Source: Streptomyces toxytricini (GTDB lineage Bacteria; Actinomycetota; Actinomycetes; Streptomycetales; Streptomycetaceae). From it: a DNA stretch of 32,026 nucleotides. Each line of letters starts with the position of its first letter. Positions within the stretch are counted from its first letter, which is position 1. The stretch spans positions 1 through 32,026 of the forward strand of contig NZ_BMTY01000034.1 of assembly GCF_014649915.1 (NCBI RefSeq), written 5' to 3'. Shown here in pieces: positions 15,812 through 24,488 of the stretch. A program made the translations under genes and the position numbers. Below the pieces are notes generated by a model. The model saw only the letters and a list, made by a program, of their open reading frames with translations. It ran no database searches and had not been told where the DNA came from.

Positions 15812-16978
15812 CTAGGCCGCGAGCGTGCCGCGAGCGATGGCCTGCGGACCGAAGCGCTGCCGCACCCGGTCGGTGACCGCCTCCAGGCGCCGCGCCTTCT
15901 CGTCCTCGGGGTCGAAGCTCAGCTGGTGCGCGGCCCGTTCGGCCGGGGCGAGCTCCTCGACCCGCAGCGACAGCGCCCGTACGCGGGCCCGCTGGAGGCC
16001 CAGCGCCGCGTACAGGGCGTAGGCCGCGGCGGTCAAGTCGGCGGAGTGCGCGGTGGGTTCGGCCAGGGTCCTCGTACGGGTGAGGCCGGTGCGGTCGGCG
16101 CAGCGCACGGTGAGGGAGACGGCCCGGCAGACCTGCCCGCGGGCCCGCAGGAGCGCGCCGATCTCCTCGGTCAGCGAGAGCAGCGCGCGGCGGTGCCGTA
16201 CGGGGTCCAGCTCGTCGCGGGCGAAGGGCCGCTCGGCGGCCAGGGAGCGGGCCGCGGCGCCGGGCCGGACCGGGGTGCGGTCGATGCCGAGGGCGCGTTC
16301 GTGCACCTCGCGGCCGGTCCGGGCGCCGAGGAGGCGGCGCAGGACGGCGGGCGGCGCGGCGGCGACGCGGCCGACCGAGTCGAGGCCGTACGCGCACAGG
16401 GTGCGGGCCGCCTTGGGACCGACGCCGTGGAGGGCGGCGACGGGCTTGCGGTCGAGGAACTCCCGTACCGCGCCCGGGTCCGGGCCGACGCGGACGGTCC
16501 GCCCGTACGGGGCCCCGGCGGCGGCCATCCGGGCCAGCATCGGGTTGGCGGCGATGCCGATCGCGCAGTCGACGCCGTACCGGGCGAGGGCGCGGACCCG
16601 GATCAGGGCGGCCAGTTCGGGCGCGCTGCGGCCGAAGTAGCGCAGGGCGCCCCGGACGTCGAGGAGCGCGGTGTCGGGCGGGGCGGGCTGCACGAGGGGG
16701 GTGAGCTCGCCGAGCAGTTCGAGCAGGCCGGTGTAGAGCGGGGTGCCGAGCGGCTCCCCGTCCAGCCGGCGCAGGCGGACGCACAGCACGGTGGCACCGG
16801 CGGCGGCCTCCGGGCCGGGTGCGGGCGCGGGTGCGGGCGCGGGTGCGGGCGCGGGTGCGGGCGCGGGTGCGGGCGCGGGTGCGGGCGCGGGCGCGGGTGC
16901 GGGCGCGGGCGCGGGTGCCGGCCCGGCGGCCGGCTGCCCGGCCGCCCCGCGTTCCCCGGCCACCCCGTGCCCGGTCAT
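15812..16978 (-). CDS. Y-family DNA polymerase-like protein, ImuB-like and probably catalytically inactive
   Basis: The protein has 388 residues. After a Pro-Ala linker (about residues 18-45) comes a Y-family body: helix-hairpin-helix LHGVGPKAARTLCAYGLDSV, and a little finger ending HQLSFDPEDEKARRLEAV (QLSFD resembles a clamp-binding peptide). The N-terminal palm is short. The usual DMDCFF-type motif is absent, and the SLDEAYLD motif is replaced by PPDTALLDV, so the catalytic acids are largely missing, as in ImuB. The ATG at 16978 overlaps the dnaE2 stop as ATGA. It is expected to serve as an adaptor for DnaE2 in error-prone lesion bypass. Databases often label such genes dinB or DNA polymerase IV. 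No imuA gene is adjacent. Confidence 0.85.
   Translation of the reverse strand: MTGHGVAGERGAAGQPAAGPAPAPAPAPAPAPAPAPAPAPAPAPAPAPAPAPAPGPEAAAGATVLCVRLRRLDGEPLGTPLYTGLLELLGELTPLVQPAPPDTALLDVRGALRYFGRSAPELAALIRVRALARYGVDCAIGIAANPMLARMAAAGAPYGRTVRVGPDPGAVREFLDRKPVAALHGVGPKAARTLCAYGLDSVGRVAAAPPAVLRRLLGARTGREVHERALGIDRTPVRPGAAARSLAAERPFARDELDPVRHRRALLSLTEEIGALLRARGQVCRAVSLTVRCADRTGLTRTRTLAEPTAHSADLTAAAYALYAALGLQRARVRALSLRVEELAPAERAAHQLSFDPEDEKARRLEAVTDRVRQRFGPQAIARGTLAA
16816..16918. repeat. 12-bp tandem repeat coding a Pro-Ala linker
   Basis: About eight units of GGGTGCGGGCGC, with two six-base slippage variants near 16886 and 16904, encode on the minus strand a (PA)n run in the ImuB-like protein. 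Such repeats change copy number by slippage in steps that keep the frame. Confidence 0.8.
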
Positions 16979-19900
16979 CCCGCGCTCCCCGGGCTCGCGT
17001 GCCACAGCCGGCGCCCCGTCGCCGCCCCCTCCCCGGCCGGCCGGAGGTCCGCCCACGGGTTCATCTCGTACCCCGTGGGCAGGTGGACCCGGCGGCCGCC
17101 GGAGGGGTCCGCGCCGGCCTCGCCGCCGGCGGGAGCGGCGGGTTCGGCGAGCCGCCGCGCGACGGCGTCCAGCCCGCCGGCCTCGCGCAGTTCGACCAGC
17201 TCGGCGAGGTTCCAGGCGGCCGAGGCGACCACGCTCAGGCTCTGCGGGCCGCGGCGCTGCACGACGCCCCTGACCAGCAGCAGGAACGAGTGGAAGACGG
17301 TGTGCGCGCACGCCTCGTGGCTGTCGTCGAAGAAGGCCAGGTCGACCAGGCCGGTCCCGTCGTCGAGGGTGCTGAAGATGACCCGTCGGCCGGACCGGAT
17401 CGGCGGGGTCTGGGTGGCGGCCTTGGCGCCCGCGACCAGGACCGTCCGGCCGTGCCCGACCTCGCGCAGCCGGTCGGCGGGGACGACGCCCAGCTCCGCC
17501 AGGAAGGCGCGGTGGTCCCCCATCAGGTGGCGGGAGGCGTCCATGCCGAGGACGCCCAGCTCGGCGCTGAGCCGCTCCGCGTCGGTCAGGTCGGGCAGGC
17601 CGACCGCGGCCGTGGACCGGCCGCCGTCCAGCGGGAGTTGGGTGCTGCGGGGGCCGCCGCCACGGGCTCCGGCAGCGCGCTGCGCGCCGTGCAGTTCGGA
17701 CAGGTGCAGCAGCAGGTCGCGCCGGTTGGCGCCGAAGGAGTCCAGGGCGCCGACCTGGGCCAGGCGCTGGGCGACGGGGTGGCCCGGGTGCGCCCGCTCC
17801 CAGAAGTCGCGCAGTGACCCGTACGGCTGTCCCGCCTCGATCCGCGCGGCCTCCGCACCGCTGATGCCGTGGACGTCGTCGAGGGCGAGCCGGAGTCCCC
17901 ACACCGGCGGCCTCCCGCCCCCGGCATCGGACACCAGTTCGATGCGATGGGCGGCAGCCGAGCGGTTCACGTCCAGCGGCAGCACCGGCACGCCCCGCCG
18001 CCGGGCGTCGGCGAGGAGCAGCCGCTTGGGGTACATGCCGGGGTCGTGGGTGAGCAGCCCGGCGTAGAAGGCGGCCGGGTGGTGGGCCTTGAGCCACGCC
18101 GACTGGTACGTGGGCACCGCGAAGGCCACGGCGTGCGCCTTGCAGAAGCCGTAGCTGCCGAACGCCTCGACGATCTCCCAGGTGCGGGCGATCACCTCGG
18201 CCGGGTAGCCCCGCTCGGCGGCCTTCGCCGCGAACCACACCTTGATCCGCGGCTGGGACTCCGCGTCGGAGAGCCCGCGCCGCACGCGGTCCGCCTCGTC
18301 CCGCCCGCAGCCGGTCATGACGTGCACGATCTCGATGACCTGCTCGTGGAAGACCACCACCCCGTACGTCTCCGCCAGCGCGGGCTCCAGGTTCGGGTGC
18401 GGGAAGCGGACCGGGGCCCGCCCGTGCCGCGCCTCGATGAACGGCCGGACCATGTCGGCGGCGACCGGGCCGGGCCGGAAGAGGGAGATGTCCACGACGA
18501 GGTCGTGGAAGGTCGACGGCTGGAGCCGGCCCACCAGGTCGCGCTGGCCCGGGGATTCGATCTGGAAGCAGCCGAGGGTCTCGGCGGAGCGGATGAGCTC
18601 GTACGTCGCCGGGTCGCCCGGCGGGACCTGCGCAGGGTCGTCCAGGTCGAGCTCCTTCCCCGTGGCCCGCCGGATCTCGGCGACGGCGTGCGCCATCGCG
18701 GACTGCATCCGCACGCCGAGCACGTCGAGCTTGAGCAGGCCGAGTTCCTCCACGTCGTCCTTGTCGAACTGGGACATGGGGAAGCCCTCGCCGCTGGTGG
18801 GCACCACGGGGGTGCGGGCGAGCAGGGAGGCGTCGGAGAGCAGCACCCCGCACGGGTGCATGGCGATCCCGCGGGGCAGCGCGTCGAGCGCCTCGACGAG
18901 CTCCCACAGCCGCCCGTGCCGCTCCTCGCGGACGGCGCGCAGTTCGGGGAGCTCGGCCAGGGCCGCGCGGGCGTCGCGGGCGCGGATGTGCGGGAAGGCC
19001 TTGGCGAGGCGGTCCACGTCGGCCGGGTCCATGGACAGGGCGGCGCCCACGTCGCGGATGGCGTGCCGGACGCGGTAGGTCTCGGGCATGGCGACGGTCG
19101 CGACGCGCTCGGCGCCGAAGCGGTCGATGATGCGCCGGTAGACCTCCAGGCGGCGGGCCGACTCCACGTCGATGTCGATGTCGGGCAGGACGCGGCGGCG
19201 CCGGGAGAGGAACCGCTCCATCAGCAGGCCCTGTTCGACGGGGTCGGCGTGGGCGATCCCGAGGAGGTGGTTGACGAGGGAGCCGGCGCCGGACCCGCGG
19301 GCGGCGGTGCGGATGCCCATCTCCCGTACGTCGTCGACGACCTGGGCGACCGTCAGGAAGTACGGGGCGAAGCCGTGGTAGGCGATGATGTCGAGCTCGT
19401 GGTGCATCCGCTCCCAGTACGCGGGCTTGCCGGCGTACCCGCGCAGCACCATGCCGGCGGCGGCCCGGGAGGCGAGGACCCGCTGGGCGGTGCGGTGGCC
19501 GGCGCCGACGAGGCGGGCCTCGGGGAAGTGCACGGAGCCGATGCCGAGGTCGTCCTCGGGGTCCACGGCGCACGCTTCGGCGGTGTGCCGGGTCTCCGCG
19601 AGGAGCCGGCGGGCGTCGCCCGGCCCGAGGCCGGCGGCCCGGGTGATCCGCTCGGCGGCACCGGCCATGGCGGCCGGGTCCTTCAGCCAGCGCTCGCCGC
19701 TGTCGAGGGGGCCCCGCGGGTCGACGGGGACCAGGCGGCGGGCCGCGTCGAGGACGTCGGCGACCGGGCCCTGCCCCGGGTCGGCGTAGCGGACGGCGTT
19801 GGTGAGGACGGCGCGCACGCCCTGCTCGGCGGCGAAGCCGACGGTACGGGCGGCCAGGCGCAGGGAGCCGGGCCCGGTGCCGGTGCGGCCGTGGTGGACG

Positions 19901-20493
19901 GCCTCCAGGCGCAGGGCGTCCCCGTACACCTCCCGCCAGGGCGCGAGCAGCCGCGCGGCCCGGTCGGGCCGGCCGGCGGCCAGGGCCCGGCCGACCTCGG
20001 AGCCGGGGCCGAGCAGGGCGAACACGCCGGTGCCGGACAGCTCCGCCCAGGGCAGGACGGGCGGTCCGGACGGGGCGGCGGCGCCGGGGGCGCCCGCGTG
20101 GGCGGCGGTGACCATCCGGCACAGCTCCGCCCAGCCGGCGGCGCCGTCGCGGGCGAGGAAGACGGCCCGGGGGGCGGACTCGTCGACGAAGGCACCGCCC
20201 TTGACGGGGGTCCGCCGGCGGTGGGACGCCTCCGCGGCCCGCCCGGCGGAAGCAGAAGCGGAAACCGGGGCGGGAGCGGCGGCGAGGGCGAGGTCCACCC
20301 CGAACAGCGGCCGGACCCCGGCCTTGGCGCAGGCCTTCGCGAAGCGCACCGCGCCCGCGAGGGTGTCGCGGTCGGTCAGGGCGAGGGCGCCCATGCCCCG
20401 CTCCGCGGCACGCTCCGCGAGCCGTTCCGGATGGGAGCCTCCGTAGCGCATGGAGAACCCCGAAACGGTGTGCAGATGCGTGAACCCTGGCAC
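16975..20493 (-). CDS. dnaE2: Error-prone DNA polymerase DnaE2
   Basis: The protein has 1172 residues, normal for DnaE2. The PHP domain is at the N-terminus (FTHLHTVSGFSMRYGGSHPE, ALALTDRDTLAG). The polymerase active site PDIDIDV places metal-binding aspartates at D438 and D440. Other C-family marks are ARGSGAGSLVNHLLGI, HPCGVLLSD, FDKDDVEELGLLKLDVLG, GCFQIESPGQRDLV and SYGFCKAHAVAFA; an OB-fold follows near the C-terminus. DnaE2 copies past DNA lesions and causes damage-induced mutation. The GTG at 20493 has AGGAGG five bases upstream. It is coupled by ATGA to the ImuB-like gene, and a LexA-like box lies about 70 bases upstream, so SOS induction is expected. Confidence 0.95.
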   Translation of the reverse strand: MPGFTHLHTVSGFSMRYGGSHPERLAERAAERGMGALALTDRDTLAGAVRFAKACAKAGVRPLFGVDLALAAAPAPVSASASAGRAAEASHRRRTPVKGGAFVDESAPRAVFLARDGAAGWAELCRMVTAAHAGAPGAAAPSGPPVLPWAELSGTGVFALLGPGSEVGRALAAGRPDRAARLLAPWREVYGDALRLEAVHHGRTGTGPGSLRLAARTVGFAAEQGVRAVLTNAVRYADPGQGPVADVLDAARRLVPVDPRGPLDSGERWLKDPAAMAGAAERITRAAGLGPGDARRLLAETRHTAEACAVDPEDDLGIGSVHFPEARLVGAGHRTAQRVLASRAAAGMVLRGYAGKPAYWERMHHELDIIAYHGFAPYFLTVAQVVDDVREMGIRTAARGSGAGSLVNHLLGIAHADPVEQGLLMERFLSRRRRVLPDIDIDVESARRLEVYRRIIDRFGAERVATVAMPETYRVRHAIRDVGAALSMDPADVDRLAKAFPHIRARDARAALAELPELRAVREERHGRLWELVEALDALPRGIAMHPCGVLLSDASLLARTPVVPTSGEGFPMSQFDKDDVEELGLLKLDVLGVRMQSAMAHAVAEIRRATGKELDLDDPAQVPPGDPATYELIRSAETLGCFQIESPGQRDLVGRLQPSTFHDLVVDISLFRPGPVAADMVRPFIEARHGRAPVRFPHPNLEPALAETYGVVVFHEQVIEIVHVMTGCGRDEADRVRRGLSDAESQPRIKVWFAAKAAERGYPAEVIARTWEIVEAFGSYGFCKAHAVAFAVPTYQSAWLKAHHPAAFYAGLLTHDPGMYPKRLLLADARRRGVPVLPLDVNRSAAAHRIELVSDAGGGRPPVWGLRLALDDVHGISGAEAARIEAGQPYGSLRDFWERAHPGHPVAQRLAQVGALDSFGANRRDLLLHLSELHGAQRAAGARGGGPRSTQLPLDGGRSTAAVGLPDLTDAERLSAELGVLGMDASRHLMGDHRAFLAELGVVPADRLREVGHGRTVLVAGAKAATQTPPIRSGRRVIFSTLDDGTGLVDLAFFDDSHEACAHTVFHSFLLLVRGVVQRRGPQSLSVVASAAWNLAELVELREAGGLDAVARRLAEPAAPAGGEAGADPSGGRRVHLPTGYEMNPWADLRPAGEGAATGRRLWHASPGSAG

Positions 20494-20561
20494 CCGCGCC
20501 TCCTGCTCTCCTCGGTGTCACCTCCCCTGCCCTCCACCATAAGGCAATTCGAATACCCGTG

Positions 20562-20577
20562 CGAAACAGTTGTTCGA
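20562..20577. promoter_or_regulatory. LexA-like SOS box upstream of dnaE2
   Basis: CGAAACAGTTGTTCGA read on the minus strand is TCGAACAACTGTTTCG. It fits the actinobacterial/Bacillus-type SOS box GAAC-N4-GTTC with one change (GTTT for GTTC) and keeps outer TCG/CG symmetry. The position, 69-84 bases before the dnaE2 GTG, is right for repression. Confidence 0.65.
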
Positions 20578-20675
20578 TCATCCAGCGGCCCGCTCCCCCA
20601 GGCCTCCGGTTCCGCCGTCACCCGTTCAGCGCTCCCCTGCTGCGCTCCCCCTCCTGCCCGCCGAGCGTGTGAGGC

Positions 20676-21764
20676 ATGACCCAGAGCACCGAAGAGAGCC
20701 GCGACGCCCCCGCGCCCGGCGGGTTCGCCGCCGAGGTCAAGGACGCCGTGACCGCCCGCGCCGCCCTGCTGGTGCTGGGCGTCCTGGCGCTCCAGCTCGC
20801 CTTCGCGGCCTCGTACCTCGGGGCCTTCCACGACCCCCGTCCCAGTGGGATCCGCCTCGCCGTCGCCGCCCCCACCGCGCAGGCCGCCGAGGAGACCGCG
20901 CGGCAGCTCGACGCCCTGGACGGCGACCCGCTCGACGCGCGGGCGGTGTCCGGCGAGGCGGCCGCGCTCCACGAGGTCCGCACCCGGCGGGCGGACGGCG
21001 CGCTGATCGTCCGGCCGGGCGGCGGGCCCGACCGGCTGCTGGTCGCGAGCGGCGCCGGCGCCTCCCTCTCCCAGGCCCTGGAGCAGGTCGTCGGCCTCGC
21101 CGAGGAGTCCCGGGGCCGTACCCTCCAGGTCGTCGACGCCGTCCCGGCCGACGCGGGCGACGCCCGGGGACTGAGCTCCTTCTACCTCGTCGTCGGCTGG
21201 TGCGTGGGCGGCTACCTGTGCGCCGCGGCCCTCGCGATCAGCGCCGGCGCCCGCCCCGCGAACACCGCCCGCGCCGCGATCCGGCTCGGCGCGCTGCTCG
21301 TGTACGCGGCCGTCGCCGGGCTGCTCGGCGCGGTGGTCGCGGGCCCGGTGCTGGGGGCGCTGCCGGGCAGTACGGCGGCCTTGTGGGGGCTGGGCACCAT
21401 GGTGGTCTTCGCGGTCGGCGCGATCACCCTGGCCCTGCAGGGGCTGGCCGGCGTGGTCGGCATCGGCCTGGCGATCCTGCTGGTGGTGGTGGTCGGCAAC
21501 CCGAGCGCGGGCGGCGCCTACGCGTACGCGCTGCTGCCGCCGTTCTGGCAGGCCGTCGGCCCGGCCCTGCCGCCGGGTGCGGGGACGTACGCGGCGCGCT
21601 CGCTCGCCTACTTCGACGGCCACGGCACGGCCGGGCCGCTGCTGGTGCTGGCCGCCTGGGCGGTGGGTGGCGCGGCCGTCACCCTGGCCTGCGCCGCCTT
21701 CCGCAGGGGCCGCCCGGGAGCCCCCGTCGGCAGCGGCCACCCCGAGGAGCGGGCCGCCGCCTGA
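20676..21764 (+). CDS. Multi-pass membrane protein resembling an ABC-2/YhgE-type permease
   Basis: The protein has 362 residues. One transmembrane helix near residues 29-50 is followed by an extracytoplasmic part of about 115 residues (IRLAVAAPTAQAAEETARQL, VVDAVPADAGDARGLSSFY), then five or six helices to about residue 345 and a charged tail. One helix plus large outer domain plus five helices is the topology of ABC-2-type and YhgE/Pip membrane proteins. No ATPase gene is adjacent. The ATG at 20676 has GAGG only one base away, so its ribosome site is poor and a start at a later GTG cannot be excluded. Function is unknown; export of an envelope component is a guess. Confidence 0.75.
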   Translation: MTQSTEESRDAPAPGGFAAEVKDAVTARAALLVLGVLALQLAFAASYLGAFHDPRPSGIRLAVAAPTAQAAEETARQLDALDGDPLDARAVSGEAAALHEVRTRRADGALIVRPGGGPDRLLVASGAGASLSQALEQVVGLAEESRGRTLQVVDAVPADAGDARGLSSFYLVVGWCVGGYLCAAALAISAGARPANTARAAIRLGALLVYAAVAGLLGAVVAGPVLGALPGSTAALWGLGTMVVFAVGAITLALQGLAGVVGIGLAILLVVVVGNPSAGGAYAYALLPPFWQAVGPALPPGAGTYAARSLAYFDGHGTAGPLLVLAAWAVGGAAVTLACAAFRRGRPGAPVGSGHPEERAAA

Positions 21765-21772
21765 GCGGCGCA

Positions 21773-21816
21773 CGCAGCGGCCCGCCCGGGGTCCGGGGCC
21801 CGGGCGGGCCGCTGCG
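21773..21816. terminator. Strong bidirectional terminator (18-pair stem)
   Basis: The arms 21773-21790 and 21799-21816 are perfectly complementary (starting CGCAGCGGCCC, ending GGGCCGCTGCG) around an eight-base loop. It lies 8 bases after the membrane-protein stop and 12 bases beyond the convergent protease stop. Confidence 0.85.
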
Positions 21817-21827
21817 CTCCTGCCGGG

Positions 21828-22703
21828 TCAGTAGACGCTGACCCCGTAGGCGTTCAGGGCCTCGACGACCGGCTGGAAGAAGGTCGTCCCGCCCGAGGAG
21901 CAGTTGCCGCTGCCGCCGGAGGTGAGGCCGACCGCGCGGGTGCCGGAGTACAGGGGGCCGCCGCTGTCGCCGGGCTCGGCGCAGACGTTGGTGCGGATCA
22001 TGCCGTAGACGATGTCGCCGTTGCCGTAGTTCACGGTGGCGTTCAGGCCGGTCACGGTGCCGCTGTGGGTGCCGGTGGTGGAGCCGCGGCGCGTCACCGA
22101 CATGCCGACGGTGGCGTTGACGGCGCTGGTGATGTCCTGGCTGCCGACGGTCCCGGGGTGGGACAGCGAGGTGTTGTCGTAGCGGACGAGGCCGTAGTCG
22201 TTGTTGGGGAAGCTGGACCCCACGGTCGGGCCGATCGCCGTGGTGCGCGCCGAGTTCGTGTACCAGGTGCCCGCGCCGTCGGTGCAGTGGCCGGCGGTCA
22301 GGATGTAGTACGTGGTGCCGCTGCGGACGTTGAAGCCGGCCGAGCAGCGCCAGCTCGACGCGTAGATCGCGTCCCCGCCGTTGACCAGCTTGCGGAGCTG
22401 GCCGGGGATGCGCTCGATGCGCAGGGCGGCCGCGTCGGCTCCGGCCTCCTTGCGGATCCTGGCGAGGTCCGCCTCGGTGACCCTGGAGTCGGCGGCGACC
22501 ACCAGGGTGCCGTTGGCGGGGTTGGTGTACCAGGCCGTGCCGGCGACGTCGGCCCGCTGGACGGAGGCGCCTGCCGCCGCGAGCCGTGCGGCGCTGAAGC
22601 CGCTGTCCGCGCTGGCGGCGGTGGGCGCGGCGAGCCCGGCGACGGCAGCCAGGCCTGCGGCCACTGCGAGCAGCCGGGTACGGGTGATGCTCTTGATCCT
22701 CAC
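21828..22703 (-). CDS. Streptogrisin-type secreted serine protease (S1E family)
   Basis: The preproenzyme has 291 residues. A signal peptide (about 1-32) and a short propeptide (to about 106) precede the mature enzyme starting near VNGGDAIY. The triad is H139 (LTAGHC), D169 (NNDYGLV) and S247 (GDSGGP). Four cysteines form the two usual disulfides. The mature sequence and the end FFQPVVEALNAYGVSVY closely match S. griseus protease B/A as I remember them, so chymotrypsin-like specificity is likely. The propeptide is short, as in SGPA/SGPB, and must be removed for activity. The GTG at 22703 has GGAGGA six bases upstream. Confidence 0.95.
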   Translation of the reverse strand: MRIKSITRTRLLAVAAGLAAVAGLAAPTAASADSGFSAARLAAAGASVQRADVAGTAWYTNPANGTLVVAADSRVTEADLARIRKEAGADAAALRIERIPGQLRKLVNGGDAIYASSWRCSAGFNVRSGTTYYILTAGHCTDGAGTWYTNSARTTAIGPTVGSSFPNNDYGLVRYDNTSLSHPGTVGSQDITSAVNATVGMSVTRRGSTTGTHSGTVTGLNATVNYGNGDIVYGMIRTNVCAEPGDSGGPLYSGTRAVGLTSGGSGNCSSGGTTFFQPVVEALNAYGVSVY

Positions 22704-23219
22704 TTCTCGTCCTCCCGGGAGGGATCGGGGGCCCGGCGGCGTGGGGGAGCCGGAGCCCGTGAGGCGCAGCCGGGGGTACGGCAGGCGCACAGTTTTCGTC
22801 GTGCCCCTGACAAATCCCCGGGTGGCGCTGACGGGAGTGTCTCGGCGCCGGAAACCGGGGACAAGGGCGTGTTTCGGCCTCCGCCCGCCCGCGGCCGCCC
22901 CGGGCGGCGGGGGGCCGCCCGGCGGTGGGAGCCGGCGGAGGACGTGGTCGGCCGAGCCTGGGGGCGGCAGCGTCGTCCGGTCGCGGCCCCCCTCGGCGCA
23001 GCCGTCGCCCCCGGGCCGCGGAACGGCCGGAATTCGACCCGCCGGGGCAGTCGGCGGGCCTGCGGGGGCACCGGGCGGGCGCCGGCGGGGGTTCGCGTCA
23101 TGTACGGCAGTCCGCCTCGGGGTCGGGTGCGTGATCGCTGGTGTCGCCAACCCTTCCACGCCCGGCCCGGACGGCAACCCCGCAGTACGCCGTCCGGGCC
23201 TGCGGCCCCTGACGACGGC
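22704..23219. other. Intergenic region upstream of streptogrisin gene
   Basis: These 516 bases separate the protease start from the end of the DUF5685-like gene. I find no supported gene. The stretch at 22780-22870 is less GC-rich and includes ACAGTTTTCG and TGACAAATCC, likely holding the protease promoter. The middle (22880-23090) is extremely GC-rich. The end holds the terminator of the DUF5685-like gene. Confidence 0.5.
23164..23200 (-). terminator. Terminator of the DUF5685-like gene
   Basis: GGCCCGGACGGC (23164-23175) and GCCGTCCGGGCC (23189-23200) form a perfect 12-pair stem with a 13-base loop, starting 19 bases beyond the minus-strand stop codon. Confidence 0.75.
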
Positions 23220-24488
23220 TCAGTCGCAGCCGCACCCGCAGTCGCAGCAGTTGCAGCAATCGCAATCGCAGTTGTCGCACCAGGCGTCGCGCTTCTTGCG
23301 CGACCAGGGGCCCTCGTGGTCCGTGCAGCACAGCTGGCAGGTGCAGAACATCCACGTCGCGACCGCGCAGCCCGCGAGGAGCCCGCGCCGCGGCTTCTGC
23401 GGCGGCTGCCCGCCGCCGCCCGGGCCGCCCGCCGGCGGCATGCCGGCCCCGCCGCCGTAGGGCCCGCCGCCGTACGGGCCGCCGCCGTAGGGCCCGCCGC
23501 CCTGCGCGCCCCCGCCGTACGGGTTCCCCGGCGCGCCGCCGTACGGGTTCCCCTGGCCCGGCCCGAAGCCCTGCGGCGGCGCGCCGAAGCCGCCGCCCCC
23601 GCCCGCGGAGTTCACGGCCGTGTGCCCGCAGGAGGAGGTGCCGAAGGCGCGGTCCACCGAGTTCCGCAGCTCGTGCACCAGCAGCCGGTGGGCCAGCCCG
23701 GCGTCCGCGAACTCCACCTCGTCCAGGGCGAGCCGGATGCCGTGCAGGGCGTCGTCGCACAGCCGGCGCGCCTCGGCCAGCGGGGTCCCGGTCGCCGTCA
23801 GCGGGTTCCAGGCGCCGTTCACGGCGTCCTCGGCCCGGTCCTCGACCGCGTCCAGCAGGTGCGCGAGCCGGCCGAAGTACCGGCCGGCCTCGGCCAGCGG
23901 GGCGGCGTTGCCGGGCCGCCCGGCCAGCCGTGCGGTATGCGCGAACGCCGCGGCCGTCGCCGTCTCCGTCGGCTCGGTCACCACCAGCACCGGCGTGCCC
24001 GGACCGGCAAGCGTCTCGATGCCCGTCTGCCGGTCCACGGCGTCGACGAGGACGGCCGTGTCGAAGCCCAGCGAGGCGCCGGTGCGGGCGCCCGCCCGGT
24101 CCCAGCGCCGGGCCACGCGGCGGGCGGCGGCGGCCATGGGCGCGCGGGCCAACAGCCCGTCGCCGTCGGCGACGTGGTCCCGGACCTTCGCCGAGGCGAG
24201 CACGAGCGAGACGGCCGCGGCGAGCCGCGCGCCCTCGCCGTCGGCCACGGCGGCCGTCCGCATCCCGCGCAGCGGGCACGGTCCGGCGGTGCGCCGGGCG
24301 CCGGCGGCGGGTCCTGACTGAGCCTCCGTCAGAACCGATATGAGAAGCCCGTCGTAATTGGTGACGATGCGGGCGAACTGCCCGTGGTCACCCCTGAGTG
24401 CCAGGCACAGCCCGCACAGATGGGCCATCCACTCCGCCTTGAGCCGCTCCCCGAGCCGGTGCGTACAAGGTCTGACGATGCCGAACAA
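23220..24488 (-). CDS. DUF5685-like protein with Gly/Pro/Tyr linker and Cys-rich tail
   Basis: The protein has 422 residues from a TTG at 24488 (LFGIVRPCTHRLGERLKAEW), chosen because family members as I recall begin at FGIVRPC and GGGGG lies seven bases upstream. In-frame GTGs at 24548 and 24569 are alternatives. The helical domain (about 1-290) has early CGLC and CPLR cysteines. Then come Gly-rich repeats with NPYGG/PYGGG units and a hydrophobic LLAGCAVATWMF segment. The tail has 15 cysteines in the last 49 residues, ending DCDCCNCCDCGCGCD. Function is unknown. The cysteines suggest metal binding, disulfide packing or an Fe-S site. It is divergent from the SepF-like gene. Confidence 0.8.
   Translation of the reverse strand: MFGIVRPCTHRLGERLKAEWMAHLCGLCLALRGDHGQFARIVTNYDGLLISVLTEAQSGPAAGARRTAGPCPLRGMRTAAVADGEGARLAAAVSLVLASAKVRDHVADGDGLLARAPMAAAARRVARRWDRAGARTGASLGFDTAVLVDAVDRQTGIETLAGPGTPVLVVTEPTETATAAAFAHTARLAGRPGNAAPLAEAGRYFGRLAHLLDAVEDRAEDAVNGAWNPLTATGTPLAEARRLCDDALHGIRLALDEVEFADAGLAHRLLVHELRNSVDRAFGTSSCGHTAVNSAGGGGGFGAPPQGFGPGQGNPYGGAPGNPYGGGAQGGGPYGGGPYGGGPYGGGAGMPPAGGPGGGGQPPQKPRRGLLAGCAVATWMFCTCQLCCTDHEGPWSRKKRDAWCDNCDCDCCNCCDCGCGCD
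23440..23535. repeat. 15-bp repeat coding PYGGG units
   Basis: Repeats of about 15 bases (GCCGCCGTACGGGCC and variants) encode GGPYG units in the linker of the DUF5685-like protein. Synonymous third-base variation (TAC/TAG context on the plus strand) shows that they are not all recent copies. Confidence 0.6.

Noticed and set aside
16816..16918. Tandem array as a possible CRISPR or origin iteron
   Set aside because: There are no spacers and no Cas genes, and the repeat codes a Pro-Ala linker in frame.
15812..20581. A single minus-strand open frame of almost 1600 codons across dnaE2 and the Y-family gene
   Set aside because: Only its last 388 codons are real (the ImuB-like gene). The rest is out of frame with dnaE2 and Arg/Pro-rich, a GC-driven shadow.
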